Origin: Candidatus Tepidifontimicrobium thermophilum
GTDB taxonomy: Bacteria > Sysuimicrobiota > Sysuimicrobiia > Sysuimicrobiales > Sysuimicrobiaceae
DNA length: 40,171 bases
Assembly: GCA_031296405.1 (NCBI GenBank)
Contig: JAVKKH010000020.1
Span: forward strand, 1 to 40,171
Direction: 5' to 3'
Positions 29,541-38,155 of the stretch are shown here, piece by piece. Both the position numbers and the translations under genes were made by a program. The notes beneath the pieces are model-generated. The model had not been told where the DNA came from and ran no database searches. It saw only the letters and a list, made by a program, of their open reading frames with translations. Position 1 is the first letter of the stretch; each line of letters begins with the position of its first letter.

Positions 29541-31403
29541 GTGAGGACGCTGCGTCTTACGGCGGCACAGGCCCTGGTAAGGTTCCTGGCTGCCCAGAGG
29601 GTCGAACGGGACGGCCGCAGCGGGCCATTCTTCGCTGGGGTGTGGGGGATCTTCGGCCACGGCAACGTGGCAGGGATCGGCCAGGCCCTGCAGGAGTACC
29701 CGCAGCTGCGCTTCTACTTCGCCCGCAACGAGCAGGCCATGGTGCACGCGGCGGCCGCGTTCGCGAAGGCCACCCGGCGGATGCGGGCGTTCGCGTGCAC
29801 GTCCTCTATCGGCCCCGGTGCCACCAACATGGTCACGGGTGCCGCGGGCGCCACGATCAACCGCGTACCGGTACTGTTGCTGCCCGGTGACATTTTCGCG
29901 CGGCGGAACGTGGCTCCGGTGCTGCAGCAGCTGGAAGCAGGCTGGTCCCAGGACGTCTCCGTCAACGACTGCTTCAAGCCCGTCTCCCGCTACTGGGATC
30001 GCATCAACCGGCCTGACCAGCTTCCCTTCGCCCTGCTGGAGGCCATGCGGGTCCTGACCTCTCCCACGGAGACGGGGGCGGTGACCCTGGCCTTGCCCCA
30101 GGACGTCCAGACGGAAGCCTGGAACTACCCCGCGGAGCTGTTCGAGCCGCGTACCTGGCGCATCCTGCGCCCGCCCCCCGACCCCGAGGTGCTGGCCGAA
30201 GCCGCGCGTTGGATCCGGCAGAGCCGGCGCCCGCTCCTGGTGGCCGGCGGCGGGGTGCTGTTCAGCGAGGCGGAGGGTGCACTACGTGCCCTGGCGGAGG
30301 CCACGGGGATCCCCGTGGCGGAGACCCAGGCGGGCAAGAGCAGCCTGCCCTGGGACCACCCGCAGAACGTGGGTGCTGTGGGCGTGACCGGGAGTCTGGC
30401 TGCCAACCGCCTCGCCCGCACTGCCGACCTCGTGGTGGGGGTGGGGACGGCGTGGGATGACTTCACCACCGCCTCCACCACCCTGTTCGAGAACCCGCAG
30501 GTCCGGTTCGTCAGCGTGAACCTCTCAGACCGGGATGCCCGCAAACACGGGAGCCTGCCCGTGGTGGCGGACGCCCGCGTGGCCCTGGGGGCGTTGGCAG
30601 AGCTGCTCCGGGGGTACCAGGTGGATCCCGGGTACGCGGGGGAGGTGGCGAAGCTCCGGGAGGCGTGGGACGCGGAGGTGGAGCGCCTGACGAGCCAGCG
30701 GCACGGTCCCCCTATGGCCCAGGCGGAGGTCATCGGGCTGGTGAACGCGTTCGCCAGTCCCGAGGACGTAGTGGTGTGCGCCGCCGGCAGCCTGCCGGGG
30801 GACCTGCACAAGCTCTGGCGTGCCCGTCAGCCTGGCACCTACCACCTGGAGTACGGGTACTCGTGCATGGGCTACGAGATCGCGGGCGGCCTGGGGGTGA
30901 AGATGGCGGACCCCAATCGGGAGGTCTACGTGCTGGTGGGAGACGGCTCGTACCTGATGATGCCCAGCGAGATCACTACCAGCATCCAGGAGGGCTACAA
31001 GCTGACGGTGGTGCTGTTGGACAACCACGGGTACGCCAGCATCGGGGGACTGTCGGAGTCGCTGGGGCTCGGGGGGTTCGGGACCCAACATCGCTTCCGG
31101 AACCCTGCTACGGGACAGCTGGACGGGGACGTGCTGCCCATCGACCTAGCCGCCAACGCCGCCAGCCTGGGCGCGCACGCGATCCGGGCCCGCACACGCG
31201 AGGAGCTGTGGAAGGCTCTGGAGGAGGCCCGGGCGCAGGACCGCACCACCGTGATCGTGGTGGAGGTGGACCGCGACGCGCGGGTCCCGAGCTACGAAGC
31301 GTGGTGGGACGTGCCCGTGGCGGAGGTGTCGGGGATGCCCTCGGTGCAGAAGGCCCGGGAGGAGTACGAGAAGAACCGCGCGAGGGAACGCAGTTTGCTG
31401 TAA
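29541..31403 (+). CDS. iolD: 3D-(3,5/4)-trihydroxycyclohexane-1,2-dione hydrolase, ThDP-dependent
   Basis: A 620-residue thiamin-diphosphate enzyme. The Pyr domain has VWGIFGHGNVAGIGQALQEY and FARNEQAMVHAAAAFAKAT, with the catalytic Glu in NEQAM. Then come SSIGPGATNMVTGAAGATIN and LLPGDIFARRNVAPVLQQLE, which are specific to IolD. The central domain includes AGGGVLFSEAEGALRALAEA. The PP domain binds ThDP-Mg through VGDGSYLMMPSEI and NHGYASIGGL. IolD opens the inositol-derived ring to give 5-deoxy-glucuronate. GTG 29541 follows GGGGGAAG; GTG 29538 is an alternative. It is expressed from its own promoter after iclR. Confidence 0.95.
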   Translation: MRTLRLTAAQALVRFLAAQRVERDGRSGPFFAGVWGIFGHGNVAGIGQALQEYPQLRFYFARNEQAMVHAAAAFAKATRRMRAFACTSSIGPGATNMVTGAAGATINRVPVLLLPGDIFARRNVAPVLQQLEAGWSQDVSVNDCFKPVSRYWDRINRPDQLPFALLEAMRVLTSPTETGAVTLALPQDVQTEAWNYPAELFEPRTWRILRPPPDPEVLAEAARWIRQSRRPLLVAGGGVLFSEAEGALRALAEATGIPVAETQAGKSSLPWDHPQNVGAVGVTGSLAANRLARTADLVVGVGTAWDDFTTASTTLFENPQVRFVSVNLSDRDARKHGSLPVVADARVALGALAELLRGYQVDPGYAGEVAKLREAWDAEVERLTSQRHGPPMAQAEVIGLVNAFASPEDVVVCAAGSLPGDLHKLWRARQPGTYHLEYGYSCMGYEIAGGLGVKMADPNREVYVLVGDGSYLMMPSEITTSIQEGYKLTVVLLDNHGYASIGGLSESLGLGGFGTQHRFRNPATGQLDGDVLPIDLAANAASLGAHAIRARTREELWKALEEARAQDRTTVIVVEVDRDARVPSYEAWWDVPVAEVSGMPSVQKAREEYEKNRARERSLL

Positions 31404-31464
31404 GAGCAGGTATCAGGTCGCGCGACAGCTCCACACGCAGTCCGTTGCGCCGGCGGAGGCAGGC

Positions 31465-32490
31465 GTGGAGGAACTTCGGGTGGGCATCGTAGGGGCCGGG
31501 GGCATGGGCTCCCGCCACGCCCGTAACCTCGTTTCCCGTGTACCCGGGGCCCGGGTGGTGGCGGTGGCGGACGCGGACGTGGCCCGCGCCCGGGCGCTGG
31601 CGGCGGAGTGCGGTGCGGCCCGGGCGTACCAGGACGGCCGCGAGCTGGTGGCGGATCCCGAGGTGGACGCTGTGGTGGTGGCCAGCCCGGACCCCACCCA
31701 CGCGGGCTACGTCCTGGCCTGCCTGGAGGCCGCCAAGCCCGTGTTCTGCGAGAAGCCCCTGGCCACACGGCTGGATGAGGCCCGGGCCGTCGTGCAGCGC
31801 GAGGTGGCGTTGGGCCGCCGGCTGGTGCAGGTGGGCTTCCAGCGGCGGTACGATCCCGAGTTCCGGGCCCTGCGCCGGGCCCTGTCGGACGGCGCGGTGG
31901 GCAGGCCGGTGCTGTACCGCGCGTGGCACCGGAACGTGCGCGCCGCGTTCGCCCCGGACAGCAGCGCGGCGGTGCTGGTGAATGCCGCGATCCACGACCT
32001 GGACGAGATCCGGTGGCTGTCAGGGCAGGAAGTGGACGTGGTGCATTCGGTGGTCGGTTGCCGTGTGGACTTCTCCTTGGCAGAGGACGTCTACGACCTG
32101 CAGCTGATCCAGTTGGGGCTGCGGGACGGCGCGCTGGCGCTGGTGGAGTTGAACCTGTCCGCGGGGTACGGGTACGAGGTGGGCATCGAGGTCTCCGGGG
32201 ACCGAGGGACAGTGACCGCAGGGCTGCCTGGCGGTGTGGTCACCCGCACGGAGGGCCGGTGCACGAGAGCCGTGCCGCCGGACTGGCTGGAGCGGTTCGA
32301 CGCGGCTTACGCGGCGGAGGTGGTGGCCTGGGTGGACCATGTACGACGGGGCGAGCCGTGGCCCAACGCGTGGGACGGGTACGCCTCCCTGGCGGTGGCG
32401 GAGGCCTGCGCAGAGAGCCTGGCCACGGGCCGTCCCGTTCGGGTCGCCCTTGAGGCCGCCCCGCCCCTGTACGCGCAGGAGGACCGGTGA
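31465..32490 (+). CDS. iolG: Inositol 2-dehydrogenase-like oxidoreductase
   Basis: A 341-residue Gfo/Idh/MocA protein. The NAD-binding Rossmann fold starts RVGIVGAGGMGSRHARNLVS. The family Lys is in VFCEKPLATRLDEA. Catalytic-site residues appear in LVQVGFQRRYDPEFRALRRA and VNAAIHDLDEIRWLSGQEVD, where the Asp/His pair is conserved in inositol dehydrogenases. IolG oxidises myo-inositol to 2-keto-myo-inositol. GTG 31465 begins the domain. A 61-base gap separates it from iolD. An inositol isomer or another polyol could be the real substrate. Confidence 0.88.
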   Translation: MEELRVGIVGAGGMGSRHARNLVSRVPGARVVAVADADVARARALAAECGAARAYQDGRELVADPEVDAVVVASPDPTHAGYVLACLEAAKPVFCEKPLATRLDEARAVVQREVALGRRLVQVGFQRRYDPEFRALRRALSDGAVGRPVLYRAWHRNVRAAFAPDSSAAVLVNAAIHDLDEIRWLSGQEVDVVHSVVGCRVDFSLAEDVYDLQLIQLGLRDGALALVELNLSAGYGYEVGIEVSGDRGTVTAGLPGGVVTRTEGRCTRAVPPDWLERFDAAYAAEVVAWVDHVRRGEPWPNAWDGYASLAVAEACAESLATGRPVRVALEAAPPLYAQEDR

Positions 32491-33464
32491 GGGGTGAGAT
32501 GTGGGTCGGGTTGATGACGGACAGCCTCCGGCACGAACCGCGCGCACGGGTATTCGAGCGGTGTGCGCGTTGGGGGGTCCGGTCGGTGGAGTTGGGGACC
32601 GGCAACTTCTCCCCAGCCCCCCACCTGCAACTGGGGGAGCTCCTGAAGAGCGAGGAGGAGCGCAAACGACTGCTACGGGAGCTGCGCGACCACGGGCTGG
32701 CGATCAGCGCCCTCAACTGCAGCGGCAACCCCCTTCACCCGCGGGCCGGGGAAGGCGCCCGGCAGGCACAGGTGGTGCGGGACACCATCGCGCTGGCGGG
32801 GCTGCTGGAGGTGGACACGGTGGTGACGATGTCGGGCTGCCCCTCAGGCCCGGGCGGTGGGGATCCTAACTGGGTGCTGTCGGGCTGGCCGCCGGAGTTC
32901 CTGGAGATCGTGGAGTGGCAGTGGCGGGAGCGGCTGATCCCCTTCTGGCAGGAGATGGCGGACTGGGCGGGACGGTGTGGGGTGCGGCGCATCGCGGTGG
33001 AGATGCACCCCGGCCAGTGCGTGTACAACCCCGCCACCCTGCTGCGTCTGCGGGAAGCGGTGGGTCCTACGGTGGGGGCCAACCTTGACCCCAGCCACCT
33101 GTTCTGGCAAGGGATCGACGTACTGGGGGCCGTCCGGAGGCTGGGGGAGGCCATCTTCCACGTGCACGCCAAGGATACATGGGTGGACGAAGCCCGCGTG
33201 CGGGAGGACGGTGTGCTTTACCTGTCCAGGGGCTGGCCGCCCGCGGACGGGCCATGGACCTTCCGGACGGTGGGGCTGGGCCACGACGCCTTCTTCTGGG
33301 CACGGTTCGTGGACGCCCTGCGTCAGGTGGGGTACCGGGGCGCCCTCAGCGTGGAACACGAAGACCCTTTCCTCGACCCCTTGGACGGGGTGGCGCGGTC
33401 TGTGGAACTGCTTCGCGCCTGTCTGCCCAGGGAGCAGCCCGGTACGGAAATCACACGTCCTTAA
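32487..33464 (+). CDS. Sugar phosphate isomerase/epimerase family TIM-barrel protein
   Basis: A 325-residue xylose-isomerase-like TIM barrel. Features are VGLMTDSLRHEPRARVFERC, SVELGTGNFSPAPHL, IAVEMHPGQCVYNPATLLRL (metal Glu and His), VGANLDPSHLFWQGIDVLGA, IFHVHAKDTWVDEARV and LSVEHEDPFLDPLDGVARSV. Such proteins often accompany IolG-type dehydrogenases and act as isomerases or epimerases on keto-inositol or keto-sugar intermediates (IolI/IolH-like). GTG 32487 has AGGAGG close upstream and overlaps the iolG stop (GTGA). ATG 32499 is an alternative. Confidence 0.82.
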   Translation: MRGEMWVGLMTDSLRHEPRARVFERCARWGVRSVELGTGNFSPAPHLQLGELLKSEEERKRLLRELRDHGLAISALNCSGNPLHPRAGEGARQAQVVRDTIALAGLLEVDTVVTMSGCPSGPGGGDPNWVLSGWPPEFLEIVEWQWRERLIPFWQEMADWAGRCGVRRIAVEMHPGQCVYNPATLLRLREAVGPTVGANLDPSHLFWQGIDVLGAVRRLGEAIFHVHAKDTWVDEARVREDGVLYLSRGWPPADGPWTFRTVGLGHDAFFWARFVDALRQVGYRGALSVEHEDPFLDPLDGVARSVELLRACLPREQPGTEITRP

Positions 33465-33489
33465 CGGTTGCAGGATACGGGGGTATTGG

Positions 33490-34314
33490 GTGCGGTACCG
33501 GCTGTTGGTCACCGACGTGGACGGCACCCTGCTGCCGGCGGATCGCAAGCTACCGGCAGCGGTGCGACAGGCGGTTCGCGCGGCGCAGGCGCGCGGGGTC
33601 CGCGTGTGCCTGGCGACCGGGCGCATGTGGCGGTCGGTTCGCCCGTACCTGGAGGCCGTGGGCGCGGACAGCCCCGTAATCCTGTACAACGGAGCGGTGG
33701 TTTACGACTTCGAGGCCGACCGGGTGGTGGAGCGGCGCACCCTGGATCCCCAGGGCGTGCGGGCCGCGCTGGAGGTCCTCCGGGAGTTCCCTGACGTGCG
33801 GCCCCACCTGTTCGCGGACGACCGGGTGTACGTGGACCGTCAGGACGCCCAAAGCCGCGCCTACCTGGAGCGGGACGGGATCACCGCGGAGGAGGTGGGC
33901 GACCTGCTGGAGTGCCTTCCTCCAGAGCCGATCAAGGTCCTCGTGGTGGGGGATCCCGATCGCCTGGCGGTGCTGGACACGGAGCTGGCCCGGCGCGCCC
34001 CACAGGTGCGGCGTGTGTTCTCGGAGCGCAACTTCCTCGAGGTGCTGCCCGCCGGCGTGTCGAAGGGGAGCGCTTTGCAGCGGGTGTGTGCGCTCCTCGG
34101 CGTCCCGCCCGAGCGGGTGGTCGCGGTGGGAGACAACCCCAACGACCTGGAGATGCTCCAGGCGGCAGGGCTCGGGGTGGCGGTGTCCAACGCCCACCCG
34201 ATGTTGCGGGCGGCGGCGGCCTACGTCACACGGGCCGGACCGGGAGAGGCCATTGTGGAAGTGGTGGACCGGTTCCTGCTGGACGGCCAGACCCGAGAAT
34301 CCGAGGGGAGGTGA
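33490..34314 (+). CDS. HAD-superfamily (Cof-type) phosphatase
   Basis: A 274-residue type-IIB HAD hydrolase. Motif I is LLVTDVDGTLLPADRKLP (nucleophile Asp then DGT). Motif II is CLATGRM. Motif III is Lys in LPAGVSKGSALQRV, and motif IV is VVAVGDNPNDLEMLQAAG. The cap domain covers about residues 85-190. Family members dephosphorylate sugar phosphates and related metabolites. GTG 33490 fits the family start (RYRLLVTDVDGT). It links the iol genes to the downstream ABC genes, so it may act on an imported phosphorylated compound. Confidence 0.88.
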   Translation: MRYRLLVTDVDGTLLPADRKLPAAVRQAVRAAQARGVRVCLATGRMWRSVRPYLEAVGADSPVILYNGAVVYDFEADRVVERRTLDPQGVRAALEVLREFPDVRPHLFADDRVYVDRQDAQSRAYLERDGITAEEVGDLLECLPPEPIKVLVVGDPDRLAVLDTELARRAPQVRRVFSERNFLEVLPAGVSKGSALQRVCALLGVPPERVVAVGDNPNDLEMLQAAGLGVAVSNAHPMLRAAAAYVTRAGPGEAIVEVVDRFLLDGQTRESEGR

Positions 34315-34318
34315 GAGC

Positions 34319-35332
34319 GTGCGGAGATGGTGGGTCGTGCTGTTGCTGGGCCTGGTGATGTCCGCAGCACCCGCGGGCGCCCAGGCCCGCCGGATCGTGG
34401 TGTACTCCGCACTGCCGGACCTGGAGACGTCCCTGATCAACCGGGAGTTCACGCGGAGGACGGGGATCGCGGTGGAGGCCCTGAGCGTCGCGGCCGCGGG
34501 GACGCTGGCGGCCCGCATCCGGGCGGAGCGGGAGCGGCCGCGGGCGGACGTCTTCGTGGGAGGGTCCGCGGACTTCCACGCCCCGCTGGCCCGCGAGGGT
34601 CTGCTCCTCGCCTACCGCTCGCCCGTCGCCCGCGAGGCGCGGGTCAGCCCGGCATTCCTGGACCGGGACGGTTACTGGCACGGGTGGTACCTGGGCATCC
34701 TGAGCATCATCGTGAACACCGAGCGGTGGGACCGGGAGATGGCGCCCCGGAGAGTCCCCAAACCGGCCACGTGGGACGACCTCCTGCGGCCGGAGTTCCG
34801 CGGGCAGTTCATCATGCCCAGTCCCGTCACTACGGGCGCCGGCTACATCTTCGTGGCCGGGCAGATCTTCCGTCTGGGGGAGGACCGGGCCTGGGCGTAC
34901 CTGCGCGAGCTGAACCGCAATGCAGCCCAGTACACGCCCACCGCGCCCGGGACCATCACCCTGCTGGAGCGCGGCGAGGCCGTGGTGGCCATGATGTGGG
35001 CCCACGAGGCTATCGGGGCACGGCGGCTGCGGTTCCAGCCCCTGGAGGTGATCGTGCCGCCCGACACCGCGTTCGAGATCGGCGCGGCGTCCATCATCCG
35101 GGGCGGCCCCAACCCCGAGGGCGCCCGCGCGTACGTGGACTTCCTCATGACGAGGACTCCTCAGGACATCAACGCCCGGTACGGGTTCCGCTACCCGGTC
35201 CGGGCGGACGTGGAGGCGCCGGCGGGGGCTCCGCCCTTTGAGTCCGTCAAGTTCGTCCGGTACGACCGGGAGTGGGCCATCGCCAACGCGGAACGTGTGC
35301 GGGAGCGGTGGACCCGGGAGATCGGCCGCTAG
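34319..35332 (+). CDS. ABC transporter substrate-binding protein, Fe3+/phosphonate/polyamine type
   Basis: A 337-residue periplasmic-binding protein of the PBP2/FbpA-PotD kind. A signal peptide (RRWWVVLLLGLVMSAAPAGA) precedes RRIVVYSALPDLETSLINRE. Other blocks are GSADFHAPLAREGLLLAY, DGYWHGWYLGILSIIVNTER, WDDLLRPEFRGQFIMPSPVT, TITLLERGEAVVAMMW and SIIRGGPNPEGARAYVDFLM. No lipobox Cys is seen. GTG 34319 has GGGGAGG upstream. It begins an ABC operon, and the ligand is not recognisable. Ferric iron, an organophosphonate or a phosphorylated polyol are all possible. Confidence 0.88.
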   Translation: MRRWWVVLLLGLVMSAAPAGAQARRIVVYSALPDLETSLINREFTRRTGIAVEALSVAAAGTLAARIRAERERPRADVFVGGSADFHAPLAREGLLLAYRSPVAREARVSPAFLDRDGYWHGWYLGILSIIVNTERWDREMAPRRVPKPATWDDLLRPEFRGQFIMPSPVTTGAGYIFVAGQIFRLGEDRAWAYLRELNRNAAQYTPTAPGTITLLERGEAVVAMMWAHEAIGARRLRFQPLEVIVPPDTAFEIGAASIIRGGPNPEGARAYVDFLMTRTPQDINARYGFRYPVRADVEAPAGAPPFESVKFVRYDREWAIANAERVRERWTREIGR

Positions 35333-35394
35333 GTTCGGTCCCCGTCGGAGCGTCCGAGCCGCGAACGGGACCAGCGGTGGGGAGGCAGACGCCA

Positions 35395-37041
35395 GTGGGG
35401 CGCCTGGGTGTTGTGGCAGCCGGGGTGGAGGCCAGAAGGCAGCTGGCCGACCCCGGCCTCGCCCTGGCGTTCGTGGGAGGGGCGGCAGCCCTGGGGCTGT
35501 TCGTGCTCTACCCCACCGTCCGTGTGCTCCTCTACCCCACCGTGCACGACTACCTGACCATCCCGCAGAGCGTCCGCTGGATCCAGGCGGCACGGAACAG
35601 CTTGGTGAGCACGGTCCTGTCCACCAGCACCGCCGTGCTGGTGGGACTGGCCTTCGCTTTCGCCATCACCCGCCCGGACGTGCCCGGGCGGCGGTTTTTC
35701 CGAACAGTAGCCCTGCTGCCGCTGTTCGCGCCGCCCTTCATGGTGGCGTTCTCGTACATTCTCCTGTTCGGCCGGCAGGGCTTGGTGACCCGCCACCTGT
35801 TGGGCCTGGACGTGAACATCTTCGGCCTGTACGGGCTTTGGCTGGCCCAAACGGTGGCGTTCTTCCCCCTCGCGATGCTGGTCATCGCGGGAGTGCTGGA
35901 GAGCGTCAGTCCGAGCCTGGAGCACGCGGCCCGCAACCTGGGTGCTGACGAGTGGCAGGTGGCGCGGACGGTCACCCTGGCGTTGGCGCGCCCCGGCATC
36001 GCGGGCGCGGCCCTGGTGGTCGCCATCTCCGTGCTGGCGGACTTCGGCAACGCGGTGGTCATCGCCGGCGGCTGGCCCCTGCTGGCCACCGAGGCTTGGT
36101 TCCGGTTGGAGGGAATGGCGGACCTGCGGGGGGCCTCCCTGGTGGTGGCAATGCTGGTAGTGCCCACCACGGGTCTGTTCCTGCTGGAGCGCTACTGGGT
36201 CGGCCGGAGGAGGTACACCACCATCACGGGCCGGGGCGGGCGGCTGGAGCGGCCGCCCACGTACCCGCCCCTCAAGTGGGCGGCCTTCTCAGTGTGCGCG
36301 CTCACCAGCGTCCTTGTGGTGCTGATATACCTCGGCGTGGTGGCGGGGGCTTTCACCGCGGTGTGGGGGAGGGACTGGTCCATCACCCTGGACCACTGGC
36401 GGCTGGCCTCGGACCGCGTGACCAGCTTGTGGGCCAGCCTGAGGGTGGCAGCCGGCGCCGGGCTGGGCACCGCGGTGGCGGGCATCCTCCTGGCCTTCCT
36501 CACGAGTCGGCCCGTGCCCCTGCGGAGGGCCCTGGACTTCCTCGCGGTGTTGCCGGGCGCACTGCCCGGCGTGTTCGTGGGGGTGGGCTTCGTGTTGGCC
36601 TTCAACCGGCCGCCCCTGGAGCTGGTGGGAACTCCCTGGATCCTGGTCCTCGCGCTGGCGTTCTGGCACCTCCCTCTGGGCTACCAGGCGGCGGTGGCCC
36701 AGCTGCAGCAGATCGACCGGTCCATCGAGGAGGCGGCCAGCAACCTGGGTGCCCGGGGTCTGCACCTGCTGCGAGACGTGTACCTTCCGCTTCTGGCGCG
36801 CGCCTTCGTGGAAGGCTTCACCGTGTCCTTCGTGCGGGCGGTCACCAACGTGAGTATCGCGGTATTCCTGGTGTCGCCCGGGAACGTGGTGGCCACCTTC
36901 GCCATCCTCAACATGATCGGCAACGGGATCTGGGGCGGGGCTGCGGCGTTGACCACCATGCTCTTGCTGGTGACGTTCGCGGCACTGGCGGCGGCCCGGG
37001 TGGCGGCGGGACGGGCCCTACGGCCGGTGCCGGCCGGGTAG
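35395..37041 (+). CDS. ABC transporter permease with two fused BPD_transp_1 domains
   Basis: A 548-residue membrane protein, the double-length FbpB/SfuB type, with about 12 helices. The first half has AARNSLVSTVLSTSTAVLVG and the EAA loop LEHAARNLGADEWQVARTVT. The second half has WASLRVAAGAGLGTAVAGIL and EEAASNLGARGLHLLRDVYL. Two EAA loops mean one polypeptide can contact both ATPase subunits. It has GGGGAGG 10 bases before GTG 35395; GTG 35377 is an upstream alternative in frame. It lies between the binding-protein and ATPase genes. Confidence 0.93.
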   Translation: MGRLGVVAAGVEARRQLADPGLALAFVGGAAALGLFVLYPTVRVLLYPTVHDYLTIPQSVRWIQAARNSLVSTVLSTSTAVLVGLAFAFAITRPDVPGRRFFRTVALLPLFAPPFMVAFSYILLFGRQGLVTRHLLGLDVNIFGLYGLWLAQTVAFFPLAMLVIAGVLESVSPSLEHAARNLGADEWQVARTVTLALARPGIAGAALVVAISVLADFGNAVVIAGGWPLLATEAWFRLEGMADLRGASLVVAMLVVPTTGLFLLERYWVGRRRYTTITGRGGRLERPPTYPPLKWAAFSVCALTSVLVVLIYLGVVAGAFTAVWGRDWSITLDHWRLASDRVTSLWASLRVAAGAGLGTAVAGILLAFLTSRPVPLRRALDFLAVLPGALPGVFVGVGFVLAFNRPPLELVGTPWILVLALAFWHLPLGYQAAVAQLQQIDRSIEEAASNLGARGLHLLRDVYLPLLARAFVEGFTVSFVRAVTNVSIAVFLVSPGNVVATFAILNMIGNGIWGGAAALTTMLLLVTFAALAAARVAAGRALRPVPAG

Positions 37042-37043
37042 CC

Positions 37044-38093
37044 ATGGCGGGCCACCTGCGTCTGGTAGACGTGGTGAAGCGCTTCGGCGCCGCCGTGGCG
37101 GTGGACGGAGTGACCCTGGACATCGAGGAGGGCTGCTTCTTCACCCTCCTCGGCCCCTCGGGTTGTGGAAAGACCACGTTGCTGCGCGTGGTGGCGGGGT
37201 TCCACCTGCCCGACCGGGGGGAGGTGTATCTGCGGGACCGGCGGATCACCCACCTGCCGCCCCACGCGCGGGGCACCGCCATGGTGTTCCAGGAGTACGC
37301 CCTGTTCCCCCACATGACGGTGGAGGAGAACGTAGCCTACGGCCTGCGCATGCGGCGGGTGCCGGCGGCGGCGGCGCGGGAACGCGTCCGGCAGGTGCTG
37401 GAGCTGGTGGGCCTCGTGGGCCAGGAGCACAAGTACCCGCACCAGCTGAGCGGCGGCCAGCAGCAGCGAGTGGCCCTGGCGCGGGCTCTGGTGGTGGAGC
37501 CTGAAGTTCTGTTGTTGGACGAGCCGCTGAGTAACTTGGACGCCAAGCTGCGCCTGCGGGTCCGGGAGGAGCTGCGGGACCTGCAGCGGCGGCTGGGGCA
37601 GACCACGGTGTACGTGACCCACGATCAGGAGGAGGCGCTGGCCCTGTCGGACCGCATCGCGGTCATGAACGCGGGCCGGGTCCTGCAGGTGGGCACGCCG
37701 GAGGAGGTGTACCTGCGCCCCCGAAACCGCTTCGTGGCGGAGTTCGTGGGCCTGGCCAACTTCGTCGAAGGGCAATGGGTCGGGCCTGGGAGGGTCCAGG
37801 CAGGTCGTCTGGAACTGCAGGTGGACGACGGAGGATCCTCAGGCAGGAAGGTTCTGCTGGCGGTGCGGCCGGAGGAGATCCGGGTCCGTAGCGGCCCGCC
37901 TGCGGGGAGCCCGAATGCCCTGCGCGGCCGCGTGCGCTCCATCACCTTCCTGGGCTCGGTGCGCCGGTGTACCGTAGAGACGGACGGCCTGCAGTGGGTG
38001 GTGGACGTGCAGCCGGACGTGCGCCTGCAGACGGCCCAGGAGGTGTACCTGGAAGTCCCACCGCACCGGCTGCGAGTTGTGGAGGAGGGGTGA
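37044..38093 (+). CDS. ABC transporter ATPase, FbpC/PotA type
   Basis: A 349-residue ATPase. Walker A is LLGPSGCGKTTLLRVVAGFH, the Q-loop VFQEYALFPHMTVEENVAYG, the signature LSGGQQQRVALARAL, Walker B VLLLDEPLSNLDAKLR and the switch His VYVTHDQEEALAL. The C-terminal TOBE region (about 240-349) has VLLAVRPEEIRVRSG and ITFLGSVRRCTVETDG. It starts 2 bases after the permease stop. It may also energise the second transporter downstream, whose own ATPase is not in the window. Confidence 0.95.
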   Translation: MAGHLRLVDVVKRFGAAVAVDGVTLDIEEGCFFTLLGPSGCGKTTLLRVVAGFHLPDRGEVYLRDRRITHLPPHARGTAMVFQEYALFPHMTVEENVAYGLRMRRVPAAAARERVRQVLELVGLVGQEHKYPHQLSGGQQQRVALARALVVEPEVLLLDEPLSNLDAKLRLRVREELRDLQRRLGQTTVYVTHDQEEALALSDRIAVMNAGRVLQVGTPEEVYLRPRNRFVAEFVGLANFVEGQWVGPGRVQAGRLELQVDDGGSSGRKVLLAVRPEEIRVRSGPPAGSPNALRGRVRSITFLGSVRRCTVETDGLQWVVDVQPDVRLQTAQEVYLEVPPHRLRVVEEG

Positions 38094-38155
38094 GCGCGCC
38101 AGGGGCGGTTTCCGGAGGCGGAGACCGTACAACAACCGACTGTCGGGAGGAGGGG

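Noticed and set aside
35952-37043. Upstream extension of the ABC ATPase frame
   Set aside because: The ATPase domain starts at ATG 37044, 2 bases after the permease stop. The extension is an out-of-frame reading of the permease.
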